64,000 nucleotides of DNA, from the NCBI RefSeq assembly GCF_003073045.1, contig NC_037603.1, forward strand, positions 14,824,192-14,888,191. The letters are read 5' to 3'. Under the pieces are notes generated by a model, which saw only the letters and a program-made list of their open reading frames with translations, was not told where the DNA came from and ran no database searches. Shown in pieces: positions 32,001 to 44,709 of the stretch (positions are counted from its first letter, which is position 1; each line of letters opens with the position of its first letter). Both the position numbers and the translations under genes were made by a program. The DNA comes from Pomacea canaliculata (taxonomy: Eukaryota > Mollusca > Gastropoda > Architaenioglossa > Ampullariidae).

Positions 32001-32459
32001 ACCTCTCTCTACTGCGCCATTTTTTTTGGCCGGAGGTCAATGACCGGGGATTCGTGATGAAAACCTCGGCCTCGTTTTCGTGGAGAATGGAGAATTTTTA
32101 AACCCGTGCGGCAATGGAATGACAGGACGATAGGATTAGCAGAAAAACAACAAAGACTCATATAAAAATGGACTCATGAATGTTCAAAACCACGCTTGAA
32201 TGGATCTTATTCAAGCATGCAAATGAGGGCACAGGCTTTGTCTGTTTTATTCACAGGGATATAATAAAATTTGCTTTTGCGAGGAGTTGCAGCCCCGGTC
32301 TAGCAGGTCGATGGCAAGTTCATTTAACTTCGGTCTTCACGTGATACATCTCCGTCCTGTCAGCCGCTAGTCTGGAATCTACTATGTCACAAGCCCTTGA
32401 GAAGGGAGACAATAAAGGATGGGGGCAGCTCCTAAGATGTGACCCTTTCTTCTAGAAGA
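29062..32459. other. Stretch with no supported gene
   Basis: Apart from the A/C-rich tract at 30056-30221 ((CAAA)n and (CAA)n), I see only short frames. The 142- and 152-residue frames around 30.0-30.4 kb run through that tract and are artefacts. Confidence 0.4.
30056..30221 (+). repeat. (CAAA)n/(CAA)n low-complexity tract
   Basis: About 165 bases of ACAAACAAAC and ACAACAACAA units with almost no G or T. Strand asymmetry is extreme. Confidence 0.85.
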
Positions 32460-32777
32460 CTAAGAAATATTTTGAAGATATAGACGAAAAAACAAATCAG
32501 AAGACAAATAAGATATAGAAGGACAGTGATGAAGAAGTATGGGGTGAAAGAAGGAAAGAATAATGGATGAATGGAAGACACGAGATTGAAAGGGAGGGGA
32601 AAATGAAAAAAAAAATGTGGAAGGAGAAGAATAATATTGAGGGACGAAAAAGATCACGAGAGACCAACCTCCTTCCGCTGAAGGCGTACGTAAATTTGTG
32701 ATGTCGTGACCCGAGGACATCATTGCTTTCATGGACTGCAGGTCTGAACTATAAATAGCTTGAACTGTGAACGGAAG

Positions 32778-32868
32778 AAGAAGAAGAAGAAGAAGAAGAA
32801 GAAGAAGAGAAGAAGAGAAGAAGAAGAAGAAGAAGAAGAAGAAGAAGAAGAAGAAGAAGAAGAAGAAG

Positions 32869-32915
<47 letters not shown>

Positions 32916-32918
32916 CCA
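32778..32918 (+). repeat. Compound (GAA)n-(CAA)n microsatellite
   Basis: About 95 bases of GAA with two AGAG interruptions switch abruptly to about 48 bases of CAA. Purines dominate the plus strand throughout the GAA part. Long GAA tracts can form triplex DNA; the reading frames here (poly-E/poly-Q, poly-L/poly-S) are not genes. Confidence 0.92.
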
Positions 32919-35900
32919 CCTTCAGAAAAGGAAGACGTGAAAGAGAAAGTGATGTACACATGTCTCTGTACTTTGTAAGCTGTTGTTAGCAGCAATCGTC
33001 TCAGTCTCGCTGAGTACCGTTCGATGGCCAGGCGGAATTGGGCGAATCATGATAGATGGCGCTCGGTGATTACTCCATACACGGATTCAAAACAGTCCGA
33101 GAGACAAGAGAGGGAGGAAGCGAAGGGTCGATAAGTAGCGTCATAAACAAGAGAGGCTATTCCACAAAAATGCCGGGAATTCACGATACTCGCCATGATA
33201 ATTACTTGATAACTGCAATTGGAAACGAAAAAAACTGGTAAATACAAATGTCAAATACAAATTAAATCTCTGGAAAGCTGGGAAATCTGTTGTCATTGAA
33301 GGAAGTAAATCGGGATTTCAATGACTGTCTAGTGTTTTATTCTCCAGATAATGACAGGTACAGTACGAGGCATGCTTTGATATTAGGATGTTCGAGTTAC
33401 CGAATGCTTACCTCCTGAAACTGCTTCAGAGAAGGACCTACATCATCTACGATTTTGTTTACTTTTGTGAAGACAAACTTAGTAGCAGTTTTTTTAAGTG
33501 TTAGTATATTTTATATACATGGAACATGTTTTATTATTTCTTTCAACACTTTCATGCTCGTGACAAAAGAAAGTGGATAGTGTAATTTAGCCGACAGCCT
33601 GTACTTATCCGGATTCAAATTACAGTAAAAATCCATTTAAAATCTTCAGGCGACACAGATATATATATAATGATGAATTCATTGTATTCCCACAAAAACT
33701 GTCACTTTTTAAAATTTCAACATTCATTTGTCTCGCACGCCTCTAGTCTGAAATTGCTACAAAACATAAATTTGTACTGAGCCAGAAGACTATTATTTCT
33801 TGTTGGCTCTTTTTCCATCTTACATTTTGTAAACTCTGCGGGCAGAACAGATCCTCCGAGACAAAAAAAAAAATAATTCCGCCGCTCCATGATTTTAAAG
33901 TTAGAAAATTAAGCGCATGCACACACACACGCACATACAGACGGTTCTGGTGACTAAGAAATATTGATATAAATGAGGACTTGTCGACTTTTCACAGTTC
34001 TTGATTTCTTGAGGCATTCACAAAATTGTCACGGGGAGGCTCACACAGGGCGCGGCACCGCAGACTGCTGTGTGTCTTCCGGTATTAGACAGCGCACGTG
34101 CTTTGAAAGGCAAAGAAACTGTGGGTGTCCGGGACTAAGGGCGACAAGATGGATGTCCTCCATGACGAGCAAGGGGCGCGACTTAGTTATGTCTGCTGTT
34201 GCTGCTTGATTTTCTTGCAAAGGGCGGTAATTCGAGTGGCGGCGCTTGTCGCGGCCTCAGACTTACGCTGGACGTTCGAGTCTGCACCATTGGTGTTTGT
34301 TTGTTCAGCTCATGAGGACACCTTAAAATATACTACAATCAATGTAAATAAACAGACAGACAGCAAACATAAATACATTCAAAATATCAAATAGAAATAT
34401 AAAACAAGTAGACATATAAAATAACAAGCAGAGATGAAGTAGGACGCGTCTGTACATTTGTGTAAAGGACATGAAAACTTATCCGATCAGCTCGTGAACA
34501 ACGTAGAAGGCAACACCGGAAGTAGTGTGTCTTAGAGACTGATTTGTTTATGTTGAGCCCACTCTATTTTTAACACCAAGGTTATTGATAAGTGTTGCTT
34601 AGGGTTTTGTTTTCTTCTTTTAGTTAAGAGGGGCGGCAAGAACTCTTTCGTTCTCTCTCTCTTGTTTAAACTTTTATTTGCTCGACACATTGTACTCTAC
34701 TTCTACTCGATATCTATGCGCACACATCTACTAAGAACTAATTTTCAAAAAAATATACTTTGATCTACAAAGTTACTATGCTTCCGAACTCCTTTCTAAA
34801 TTAAAGGGAATCTTGTATGTGCCTATCGACTAAAGCTTTAAATTTTTTCCTTCTTTTACAATTGACCACCACCGTGGATAAGAACACATTTTTTCCCATA
34901 CCAATGACAAAAATTTATTTAGTTGTTATTGCTAGGTAGTAGAAATTCTCCCTGCTTACATCCCCACTGTGCATAGAACCTCAGAAACCTTTTCATTCAG
35001 AACTACTCACTTCAATATTTTGTGCTAACTTATCTCACTTATCTAGTGATGTCTAGGCCAAAAATGAAGATTTAAGATTTTAATGAATGAGCCATAGAGT
35101 AGAAAGCGTTTTCAAAAGCCAATAAGCGATAAAAGCCTCGTTCTTAAACTGTTTCATATAAGTTAATACAAAATATTAAAGTCTAATATTTTCTGCTTTT
35201 GATCGTCCTGTTTGATCTTTATGGATAATGTTTCCATGGACACACTTTATTCTGCTGGAAATACAAGAGAAGACCATTCTATAGCATAATTAGATGGGAT
35301 TTACATCTAGGGATTAGTGTAATAATTCTCTGCTGTAGTGCTGTGAATAAAGTACAGTCTTTAAAACCCTCGTCAACTGATCCCATCCAAAATGTCCCCA
35401 AATCTTTCCAAAAGAATGAACAACTGTATATCCATCCGTTTCTTGGGTTTTCTTTTCATTTTTATGCTTTAATTACTTTAGCAGCTTATGTCTCGACTAT
35501 TAAATCTTTTTATTTTCGGATAATTCCTCAGCCATCAATGGAAAACGCAATGATCCAGGAAGATTTTGAAGCTTGGGTGAAATCCGTATCTTGAGCTTTG
35601 TGCAACTTCTTGTAATATATTGCAGTTAGACTTCAATAAGAAATCCTAGCGGGTCTGAAGTTACTTCTTCATTTTCTTTTTCTGCCATCTTCATTGGTGT
35701 ATTTGAAATATAGTTTTTTCAGGTTTCAAGAGTATCTTAAATGTCTTCCCTTCAAAAATAAAGTTACATTGCATAACCGTCTCAGTGTTTATGTTCAAGG
35801 ATGGATTTATGTAATGATGTTTAGTTTTTAACTGGATTGCTTGGTAACCAAACTATTTAATTCTTGCATTGTACCTATTTTAGTAGAGTAATGAGGTTGT

Positions 35901-38900
35901 ATAGTGCAGAAAAATGGTTGAAGTTATCAAAAACTTGTGCTACCAAAAAATCCTCAACCTACTGTCCCCCCAAACAAATAAAAAAATAAAACAAATATAC
36001 AACAATATAAAACCGACAACTTCAAAAATATGCAAAGCATGCCTACAAAATTATAAAATAAACCTGCAAATAATAACGCAAAATTACAGAAAAAATCTTC
36101 ATTAAGGAACCACAAACTAACATTTGATGTCTTCCATGCGAAGGTCTCGACAAAAGAACTGTGGGAGGTAAGACCACTGCTACCCTGACCTTTACTGGCG
36201 ATGCCGAAAAGGAAAGTAAGTAAACAAACAATCCTCGACCTAGTTAGCAGACATCATTCAGACGATGCTAGTCTGTTCATTTGGTTTGCATGATCTTAAT
36301 TTTAAAGTCCCTTTAAGGAAATAGTTAAACAATCCTAGACCTACTTAGCAGACGATGCTAGCTTATTTATTTATTTTGATTTTTCGTGTTCCAATCTTAA
36401 CTTTCTAGAAAGAAGATAACCAGAACAGTGAAGACAGAATTCAAAGCAGTCCTAAGACTAAGCTGGTTGCCATTTCATACTCCATGATGGAAAGTGGTTC
36501 AGTTCTCACCTGATCACCTAAACTTCTAGCATCCCTCCCCCAGCCCGCTCCATTGTTTTACCCTCAAACCTTTAATTTCTGTTTCGCCAAACATTAAAGG
36601 CAACCGAGAATGAACAAGCGGAAATTTAAAGTTTCTGACAGACTAGCAATTTGTTTGCTGTTATTAGATTTTCACCAAAAAATCGTGAGTTCTTTGCAGT
36701 ATTTGATTAAATATTTTGTGGAAAAAAATACAGAATGTCTAAACAGAATTCCTGGTTTTGAATTTGCGGCGGCCGCAGCGAATTGGAGTGCTTGGAAGAC
36801 ATTTAATGAAGCGTGACCGTAACAGAGAAAATTTAACGAGGTAGAGGGATTGGAAGTGTGGATTTCTGACAAAAATGCAATATTGAGTCCCCATGTTAAA
36901 GGATTGTATTTCGCAGTGGAATGATTGCTCTATCCTAGTTTTGAAATTAATGTTTTAAAATGAGCTAAACCTACATCTTCAAATAATGTTGCATTCCAGA
37001 TGGACTTTAATTGGAAGATATACTGTTTACAGTGGTCATGAGTCTGAGTCTTCTTTCCTGGCTATTCGATTTATATTCCTGCAACTAGATATTAGCGACA
37101 CCATACTTGTGAATTTACTGACAAGATGGAAAGCTTTACTGAAGAATTTTTTTTCATAAAGAGAACAGTCAATAAAAATTTTCCTGGAGAGGGATAGAGA
37201 GAGTGTAGAAGAAGGAGAGAGAGATACTAAGAGGGAAGAAGGGAAGGGAAAAACAAAGATATATATATAAAGAAGCTGATATATTTTCTACCTGACATCG
37301 TAACGACTTCTCTAGTCATCACTACTATGGACTACTTAATCTTTTCTGCGTTCGCCAAGGAAGGAACCACACCTTTACGATCTGCACATTTGAAATTATC
37401 TTGGTTATAAAGAAAATTTCATCCAGCAGAGCAGCTACCAAATCTTCCGTTAACTGTAATGAAAGAGCCTCAGGAATTTATCTTTCCTTTTATTTTTGTG
37501 TTTGTTAAATGCGATGAGCCAGCCAGGCTCCAATGTCTCGAACCCAACACCATTGTTTCCCTTTTCCCCAGCAAACCTTTGCCAAACTTGGGGAAAGGTT
37601 CGATGACATTTTTAAGGAAACCTTCGAGAGTGAGAGAAGGTTTTAGTTTTTAGACATTGTTATCAACTTATTATCATAAGATGTTGCTGGTGTGTACGAT
37701 GATACAAGATTAAAGATAATGTCCTCTGTCACTTGCTGAAGGTGTAAAATATGGCCGCCACGAAACTGGATGCCGGTGAACTCTGAGCATCCTCTCTTAC
37801 AGCGGGTATGAGTTAGTGGTCTTTCTGCCTTCTTGCCACCAATCCCCACAAATAATACAGTCACCATTGAGAACATAATCTTTGGGTTCTTTTTTTTTCA
37901 ATCCGAAATCGAATTTTTCTGGAGAAGATTTATACAGAGCTTCTACTCTTGTTTCTAGTCCTTTGGCATTTCTCTTTATGGATTAAGATGAAATAATTTT
38001 ACAAAACCATGTCGAGAGAGTCATAGAATATCTTCTTGAAGACAAGATCTTTTCATGAATCATTTTCCATGAAAGCTTTTTGATGCTGTACTGATGGGAA
38101 AAGATGGTTTTTTCGTGTTTCTGTCTTGCAAATGAAGACAGGTTGCCAGGGAGATATTTCACCATTTCCATTTCACATAAAAATGTGTTTTGAGCTGCAG
38201 CTTACTTTATTTTTTACTTTTGAAAACATTTATGAGATGTCTGCTTTAGACTGTCCATACCAGAAACATGTTTGAAAAAAGAAATGGCACTGACTGTTGC
38301 ACACTCTTAGTTTGGTCAAACTTATGAATATTAATGATGTCTGGCAGTTCATTAAGCGTGGGAGAATTGATTGACATTTTTGGCAGAGAAATGTCCACGA
38401 AAAATTTTTGGACTTTTCTAGGAACTTGAGGGTGGGTTGGTGGTGATGGTAGCAGGGGGGCAACATTAAACAGATGAACAGAAATTGGAGACAGCAGCTG
38501 CAATGTGATTCTCATTGTGACCGGAATCGTATACTTCATCTCCCAGCAGGCATCACAGAGGGAGGTGAGAGATAAAATAGAGTGAAAATCGAAGGGTGGG
38601 GATAGAGTTTAGCGCAGGTGGGGTGGGGTAGGGGGAGAAAATTTACTGAAGAATGGACATGTCTCTATACGATATCCGCTAGCAAAGGATGTTGCATCTG
38701 TAATCAAAAATGAGAAAAATTTGCTTGAGTTCGGGGAAGAGAGGTATGTTTGAAGGTGAGGCTGCATATACAAAGAAAATGTTTATTTGTGAGTTTTAAG
38801 GCCACGTGTGAAAGACTGTTGTCTGCTGATAGTGTATCACATGAGGGAGGGAATTAAATGGATGCTGAATGGCCAAGCGTGCGTTGACAGAAAGGTTTTC

Positions 38901-38961
38901 ATCCTCATCCTGGCAACGGAAATGAAGCGAGTATCTGCAGAAGTACAGAGATGCCTGCTGG
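32919..38961. other. Long stretch with no supported gene
   Basis: Mostly AT-rich. A short direct duplication lies at 36221-36361. Frames around 34.0-34.4 kb and 37.4-37.9 kb carry no recognised domain. No RNA gene or transposon end was identified. Confidence 0.35.
36221..36361 (+). repeat. Short direct duplication
   Basis: AAACAAACAATCCTCGACCT...GACGATGCTAG (36221-36272) recurs as TTAAACAATCCTAGACCTAC...GACGATGCTAG (36325-36361), with a 14-base internal gap and a few substitutions. Confidence 0.6.
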
Positions 38962-39345
38962 GAGTTCAACTGAGTTAGAAGGTCGTAGAAGCAATAAGGA
39001 GGGGAGCCTGCAAAGAACCGAAAGCAAAGTTTGTATTCTATACTGGCCTAGACAGGAAACCAGTGGAGAATACGGAGAAGAGGTTTTGCAAGACCTGGCT
39101 CACGTGATTGGAGTTTGTTGTCCCAGAGTTCTCGATGGTGGAGTTGGTTGAGAACAAACAAGAAACATCCCGACAAGAGAGAACAGCTAGTCAAGTTTTG
39201 ATATAACATATGTTCAGACGAAGATATGAGAAGTCTAGTCCTGCGGATGTTGGAAACAAACTTATCTAGGGAAAGGTGTACCTGGGTCCTACTCAAAGTA
39301 AGACTCAAACCAAAAGACATATCCAGACATACCACACACGGTAGT
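38962..39345 (-). mobile_element. LINE reverse-transcriptase 3' fragment, decayed
   Basis: The minus strand encodes LSLDKFVSNIRRTRLLISSS, then AKPLLRILHWFPV, a stop, and in the same frame IEYKLCFRFFAGSPPYCFYD followed by LLTQLNS. This fits the CR1/L2-type layout (RNIRKIR..LS...LVHAFV...LLR.LHWLPV..RI.YK......G..P.YL.DLLT). Upstream, at about 39.5-39.69 kb, LLLNISTLNFFVIYRPS recalls the endonuclease VVYRPP motif, so more of the element may be present in decayed form. The in-frame stop and frameshifts make it dead. Confidence 0.6.
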
Positions 39346-40473
39346 AAGGAGGTAAGAAATACTAAAATATGTCAGTGGATTGAGGCTGGTAGAACAAGGT
39401 GAATGGAAGACACATACTGTCAAACGGTGATGGTGATGGATGATCTTCCAAAGACAGGAAGACAAGGTCCATGTAATCAAAGTCAATGTTGATGGGATCT
39501 CCTCAAGTGTACGTGTAGGGGGTCGAACACAGAGATGGACGATAGATGACAAAGAAATTAAGGGTGGAGATGTTGAGAAGTAGTGACCTGGACATGTTGA
39601 ACAATGGGTGGGCAAAGGTCTGGGTGGTCATAAGAATCAGGTGGTTAGACTGGTCCTTGTTGCAGCTGGAACTGTTGAAGAACAATTAAATAAGATTGGA
39701 CTTGTTGGACCCGGCAGATTGCACTTCAAAATGTACTTTGACAAGCTGAGATAGCTGAAAAAACAAACAAACAAAGAAATAAAAAAAAAACAACACCCAA
39801 ACCTAGTCCGGCTGGTTTTTTGACCGAGCAAATGTCGAATGTTTGATCAAGTTTGGTAAAGTTGTGTGTGAAGGTCTCAGGAAACCACTGGCTTTAGCAA
39901 ACACTAGGGACTTTGGAGATTCGGAACACAGGTTGAGAGAAGCTTCGGCATACAAATCGACTTGAAGACAGCCTGAGGAACAGAACTTCTCGTAACTGGG
40001 AAACAATCTGTACTTCGGGCAAAGTGGTTTCTGAGCTGCTGAGTTCCGGCTTTTTATCAAATTTATTGAAAACCGTTTTACTTTGCGATGTTGAAAGTCG
40101 TCAGAACAGGAAGTGCTCCTACAATCTTGTGGGTTTTCAATGTATTTTTAGTGTCTACATCGATATTTAGCTGAAGAAGTGTGAGACTGGATCAACCATT
40201 GTAGCTACCTTTTCTACATTTTCTCCACAATATACAATTGTTTGGCTAAGGGGCAAAGATGTATCCTTTCTTTCCTTCATTCTTCTTTATTGTTCATTCA
40301 GTTTTAATTTTTCTTCATTTGTATCTAGCATCTTTTTTCGGACAGTCCAACAATCTGACAAGCAAGTGACTCAAGATAACATACTGTTCAACTGATTTGC
40401 GAACTCGAATCTTTCCTCCACTAATTCTTTCCAATTTTCTAAGCTTTTAAAAGACTAGTAACTAGTGTGAAAA
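39346..40473. other. Decayed LINE flank and unassigned sequence
   Basis: 39.35-39.70 kb probably continues the LINE relic toward its endonuclease region. The rest to 40.47 kb shows nothing I can name. Confidence 0.3.
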
Positions 40474-40830
40474 GAGATAGCCAGGTGGTTAGAGAGTGCT
40501 GGCGTCCGAACTCAGAGGCGCGCCGGTTCGATACCCGCGCAGCAAACTTCCGCCAGTCGACTCAGTTGTCGGAAACGGGTACCTGACTACATAGAGAGGG
40601 TTGAGCACGGTAAGGAAGAGAGGAACAGGAGATGGGTACCTCCAGCACATAAATCTGGCCTCAAGAAAAGTGAGGTCTCCAACATTAACGATGTCTTTAA
40701 AAGGTTAGGGGAGACCTTCACCTTTCCAGTCCCTAGTAACCTCAGTGATGTTTGAATTACGAAAAGATCCGGAAAGCTCGACCTGGAACGACGGGGTCAA
40801 GAATGAGAATACAAAGTAAAGCAACAGGGA
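40474..40830 (+). mobile_element. tRNA-derived SINE, plus strand
   Basis: Head: AGATAGCCAGGTGGTTAGAG resembles an A box region, and CGGTTCGATACCCGC at 40522-40536 is a good B box. The body contains GGAAACGGGTACCTGACTAC then AGAGAGGGTTGAG, a block also seen in diverged form in the minus-strand copy at 60.05-60.2 kb. The tRNA-like head is not a functional tRNA. The 3' end is uncertain; similarity cannot be traced past about 40.83 kb. Confidence 0.6.
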
Positions 40831-43083
40831 GAAGCCATTTAATCTACTATAAATAGCAAAGACGACAACCCTATACACAAAGCCCCAGACTTTCGGTCAG
40901 ACGACCTCAGGAGACCGTTGGGAGGAGTAATATCCCCATTTTTGTTTATGCACGGGGGTCCTACGTGATCGCAACGTGAACACTCTCTGCTATTAAAGGG
41001 ACAAACAAGAACTCAGCGAAAACAGTGTTTGAGACAGAACAACGAAGTGGAGGACCAGTCACAAAGGTGGTGAATAATAATTTGAATAATTTCCCCATTC
41101 CTATCCAGACACCAGTCCTCTCGCAGCGAGGGCCTCGTTTTACGGACGTCAGTAATTATGGCGTCTGTGGGCTCTGGTCTCGGGTGACACGTCACATGAC
41201 ACCATCCTGGCTCCCCCTCCTGTCCCTGGAGCTTGCCATGGCGGCTCTGTTTTCCCAGGGTTGGAATATACCCCCTGAAGGATGTTAGTGGACAGTCAGG
41301 TCGGCTGTGAAAAATGTGAAAGAAGCTGGAATGCGCAGTGGTTGTTGGGTCGTTTGCAATTATTATTGTGGTTGGCTGAGGAAACGACCATATTTTTCAC
41401 TTTTGTATCTACTGGAGAAGTCTTCTTCCTTTTTGTACTTCATGGCTTTTATTGGTGTTCTGCGTGAAGATAGCGTGATCTCGCGGATTTCTCTTGAGGA
41501 CATCCGGGACTTTGTTGTCAGCTTTTGATGTGTAACTTCAATGGTGTCAGACTTATTCAACTCTGTACACAGTGTGGCATGAGATGGTTGTAAGACCCTT
41601 GTACTCTTGTACCTAAGGTCTCTTGATGTACTGTTGTTGTCCGGTATTCGTGGCTTGCTGAAGATGACAGTTGATCATCGCTTTCTCATGGCCACTTGTT
41701 CGTCCTTCTGTCTTGTGGGCTGACTCTCAGTGCGTGTACACTAGAATATTCTAAAAAAAAAAGAGGCATACACACCCAAGCACACAACTTTCTAGACAAT
41801 CAATATAACGACACATTTCCTCTCAGATCCCTCTGGCTTTTTCTGCAATCGTCTGCATCAACCGTTCCTATCCCCTTTGACCTCCATCCCTAGTCTGACC
41901 GACGGTGTCGATGATGCCCCTTGACCTTAACAAGCCTAGAAGAGGAAAGAAAGAAAAAAGTTTTCAATCTGCAAATTTTTGAAATGTAAATAAAATACTC
42001 TTCGTCTGCGAAACAGATGTTTATCATCACCAATCATGTTTTGCACTTGACAGGAGACTGTGGACGAACAATGGAAATGTCTTGCCCGCCCATGAATCAG
42101 TGTAAAATATGGCAGAACACGGGGACCGAGCAGGTGTTTATCAGTCCAAAGATCTTCGTATTACTGAGCCCGCCAGAAACGGAGGTAGTTAACGAGGGGA
42201 AAAAGGATACTTTTCATTTATTGACAGAAGTGTACTACACATGGCGCAGGCAAGGGCCCTGGAGAGGAATAGAGAGATGGGAAGAAGAGGAGAAAGAATG
42301 GAAAGGCAAGCACATCATAACTGCCGAACAGTCAATGAGGGGTCAGATGTGAAAGGTCATAGTTATGTTAATTAGTCAAGGGCTAATGTTGCGAGATAGA
42401 AGGGGAGATGCTACAAGATGGCAGCATCTGTGTTGAGGTATGCCCGTCCACACTGACAAAAGAGCAGAACAGAGAAAAAGTTACTGAAGAAGAATGATTA
42501 TACATTGTTTCACGAGTCAGTTCATCATTGGCGTGTTCCGTCTTCATTTCTGTTTTACCTGCAACCAGACGGTCCTGGCATTAAAGTAAATGAAACAAGT
42601 GACCCCTAGAGACCGATTTCTGATATACATATACATAAACCTCTATCTGTCTCACTCACCCACACACAAATACAATCACACACACATCGTTATTCGTAAA
42701 TGCAGTATGGACAGACAGACATCTACCCACTAAGCTCTATTCCTTGCCACCCTGATATGAAAGTGGCCAGTGATTGGAGTCTGGGATTCAATAACAAAGT
42801 GCCACGTCACTCACAGAAAACTCCGCAGTTTCAAATAGCCCATCATCACATTTCATGTCTTCACAGACCTCTGGAGAAAACGAGGTGCCACCCACTTTAT
42901 ACCTCAATTTTTCTGTCAGTGACACAACACAGAGTTGTCTACCTCCGACCTTCCGCAATTGTCTCGCGCATGTCCAATCCCCTGAAGCTTTTTATTCTTC
43001 CGGAATCAGACCGTGTCTGTCATTCTCTCAGTTTTTTGTTCCTTCGGTTCTCCAAGCCAATTTCCCATACAATTGTTGTAGAC
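40831..43083. other. Stretch with no supported gene
   Basis: Several frames of 60-130 codons (for example 42017-42352 and 42700-43092) lack recognisable domains, codon regularity or splice signals. A short A-rich run lies at 41752-41764. Confidence 0.35.
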
Positions 43084-43548
43084 CAGGGGTAGGTAAAGTT
43101 TTCTTTTTACGAGCCGGTCTAAAAAAATCTAAGCTTTGTGGAGGTCCAGTAAAAATTAATATAAAAAGACCCTCGCCAGGTGACAACCCAGCAAACCTAG
43201 TGATAATGGAACGGACAACAAATGAGTATAAAATGGCGATCATTTTCCGAATTAATTTTGTAAATTAAAGCTGTTTCAAATCCCTCTCATTAAATGTTTA
43301 AAACCAACCTTCCCTTTGGAGGCAGCCGCCCACGATGCTCTCTAACAACTCCATCAGATATGCCAGTCTGTTATTTATTATCTTTTAATCTGTGCTAGAA
43401 TGTCACGGACTGGCGATTTGTAACAAGCATTTGACAAATTAAATTTATTCAAATGAACCTAGGTTAAAAAAAAACAAAAACAACCGAGTAGATGTTGACA
43501 GACAGGCCGGTCCAAAGAGGTCCGCGGGCCATACTTTGCCCACCCCGG
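43084..43548. mobile_element. Non-autonomous hAT-like element, 465 bp
   Basis: The left end CAGGGGTAGGTAAAGTTTTC and the right end, read inverted, CCGGGGTGGGCAAAGTATGG are imperfect terminal inverted repeats of the hAT type; CCGGTC and GGCCCGC follow inside. No transposase frame is present. The flanks TTGTAGAC and GTGTAGCG share TGTAG, consistent with an old, mutated 8-bp target duplication. Two other hAT-type ends lie at 10.14 and 16.59 kb. Confidence 0.75.
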
Positions 43549-44169
43549 GTGTAGCGAGTAACAAAAGGTTTACGTGACCATATCAGTTATTAATGTGTTT
43601 GCTGCTCTGTCCCACTAAGCAATCGGATTACTTCGGGCACTACTTTCAGGCGCTGCTGTGTCTGAAGTCCATCATTCCGCCCTGTAATTTTATGCTCCGC
43701 CACGCACGCGCGTGCACAGATGAGTTGCGCGGGCGAGCGAGCGCCACGCCGACCATGCACGTGAGGTCGCAATTGTTTCCAATGGCTTGGCCTCGCTCCC
43801 ACGTCGCGCCAACGCCAGTCGTCTGGCGCCAATGCCGCGTGGTCAACACCAGTCCTCGTCTTTGTGGTCTTCACAGTCGTCACAGTCGTCACAGTCGGCA
43901 ACAGGTCACTGAGCGCCGATGAAGGGCTTGAGGAATTGTTCGAAGACTTTGATTATTCACTGGTTATTCATGGTCCCAGCCAGGACAGACAATCAGACAG
44001 GCCGCGGGAAGGAAGGAACATTAAGGTATGAGAATTTTTTTTTTTAAAGCTGGTCTTTATTGAATATCGTCCTTTTTATTATTGATGTGATTAATACGAC
44101 CTGTGTATCCTCCACAGATTTTATAAACTCAAAGGATTGCGAAGTAGGGTTCATGAATTACCAATTGCC

Positions 44170-44218
44170 AACCAGAATTGCCCTCTGGGACAATCAAAGT
44201 CTTATCTTATCTTATGGA
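44170..44218 (+). repeat. Retroposon 3' tail with TTATC repeats
   Basis: GCCCTCTGGGACAATCAAAG then TCTTATCTTATCTTATGG. The sequence resembles the minus-strand tail at 15.43-15.48 kb (CTGGGACAAATAAAGTCTTA). Confidence 0.5.
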
Positions 44219-44610
44219 AACTTACCAAACATTGATAAACAGCCAAGCTGTGTGGAAGTCACTTTGTCATGTTAGGACGATAGTGAGGGACAGGACTTAA
44301 AAAGAAAGAAAAAAAAAAAGAACGAAAGACAAAGAGAAGATCCGTAGATAACCCTGTCTAGAACTAAACTGAATGCCTGGTACAGCACCAAAGAATCAAT
44401 AATACTAATTATTAATTAATTAAGTAATAATAATTAATAATAGGATTATACAGAGATGGTGCGATCGACTTACAGATGAAGAACTGTGAGAGTGGTAGAC
44501 AGTTACTGCTTCTTTGATAGGTTGAGTAGTACTCAGCGACCGTGATTTAAAATAAATGTTTTTTACATGCCTGCTAGATGTTCGCAGGGTAGTTGGTACC
44601 CTGCTCAGAC

Positions 44611-44650
44611 TTAATACCCTGAGAGGGTAAAAGAATAAAGAATCTCAGAT
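44611..44650 (+). repeat. Retroposon 3' tail with hairpin, copy 2
   Basis: TTAATACCCTGAGAGGGTAA then AAGAATAAAGAATCTCAGAT: the same hairpin plus AATAAAG layout as at 17172-17211. Confidence 0.5.
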
Positions 44651-44676
44651 CTTCACAGTATGGACATAACTCCGAG

Positions 44677-44679
<3 letters not shown>

Positions 44680-44708
<29 letters not shown>
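44680..44708 (+). repeat. (AG)n microsatellite
   Basis: About 14 AG units, perfect. Confidence 0.9.

Positions 44709-44709
<1 letters not shown>

Noticed and set aside
32460..32995. Poly-L, poly-S and poly-E/Q frames of up to 151 codons
   Set aside because: Pure translations of the GAA/CAA microsatellite.
40474..40560. Possible functional tRNA gene
   Set aside because: A and B boxes are present but the acceptor and anticodon stems do not pair; better read as a SINE head.
43590..43922. GC-rich overlapping frames of 103-109 codons
   Set aside because: Stop-poor because of composition; internal CACAGTCGT tandem repeat and no homology.
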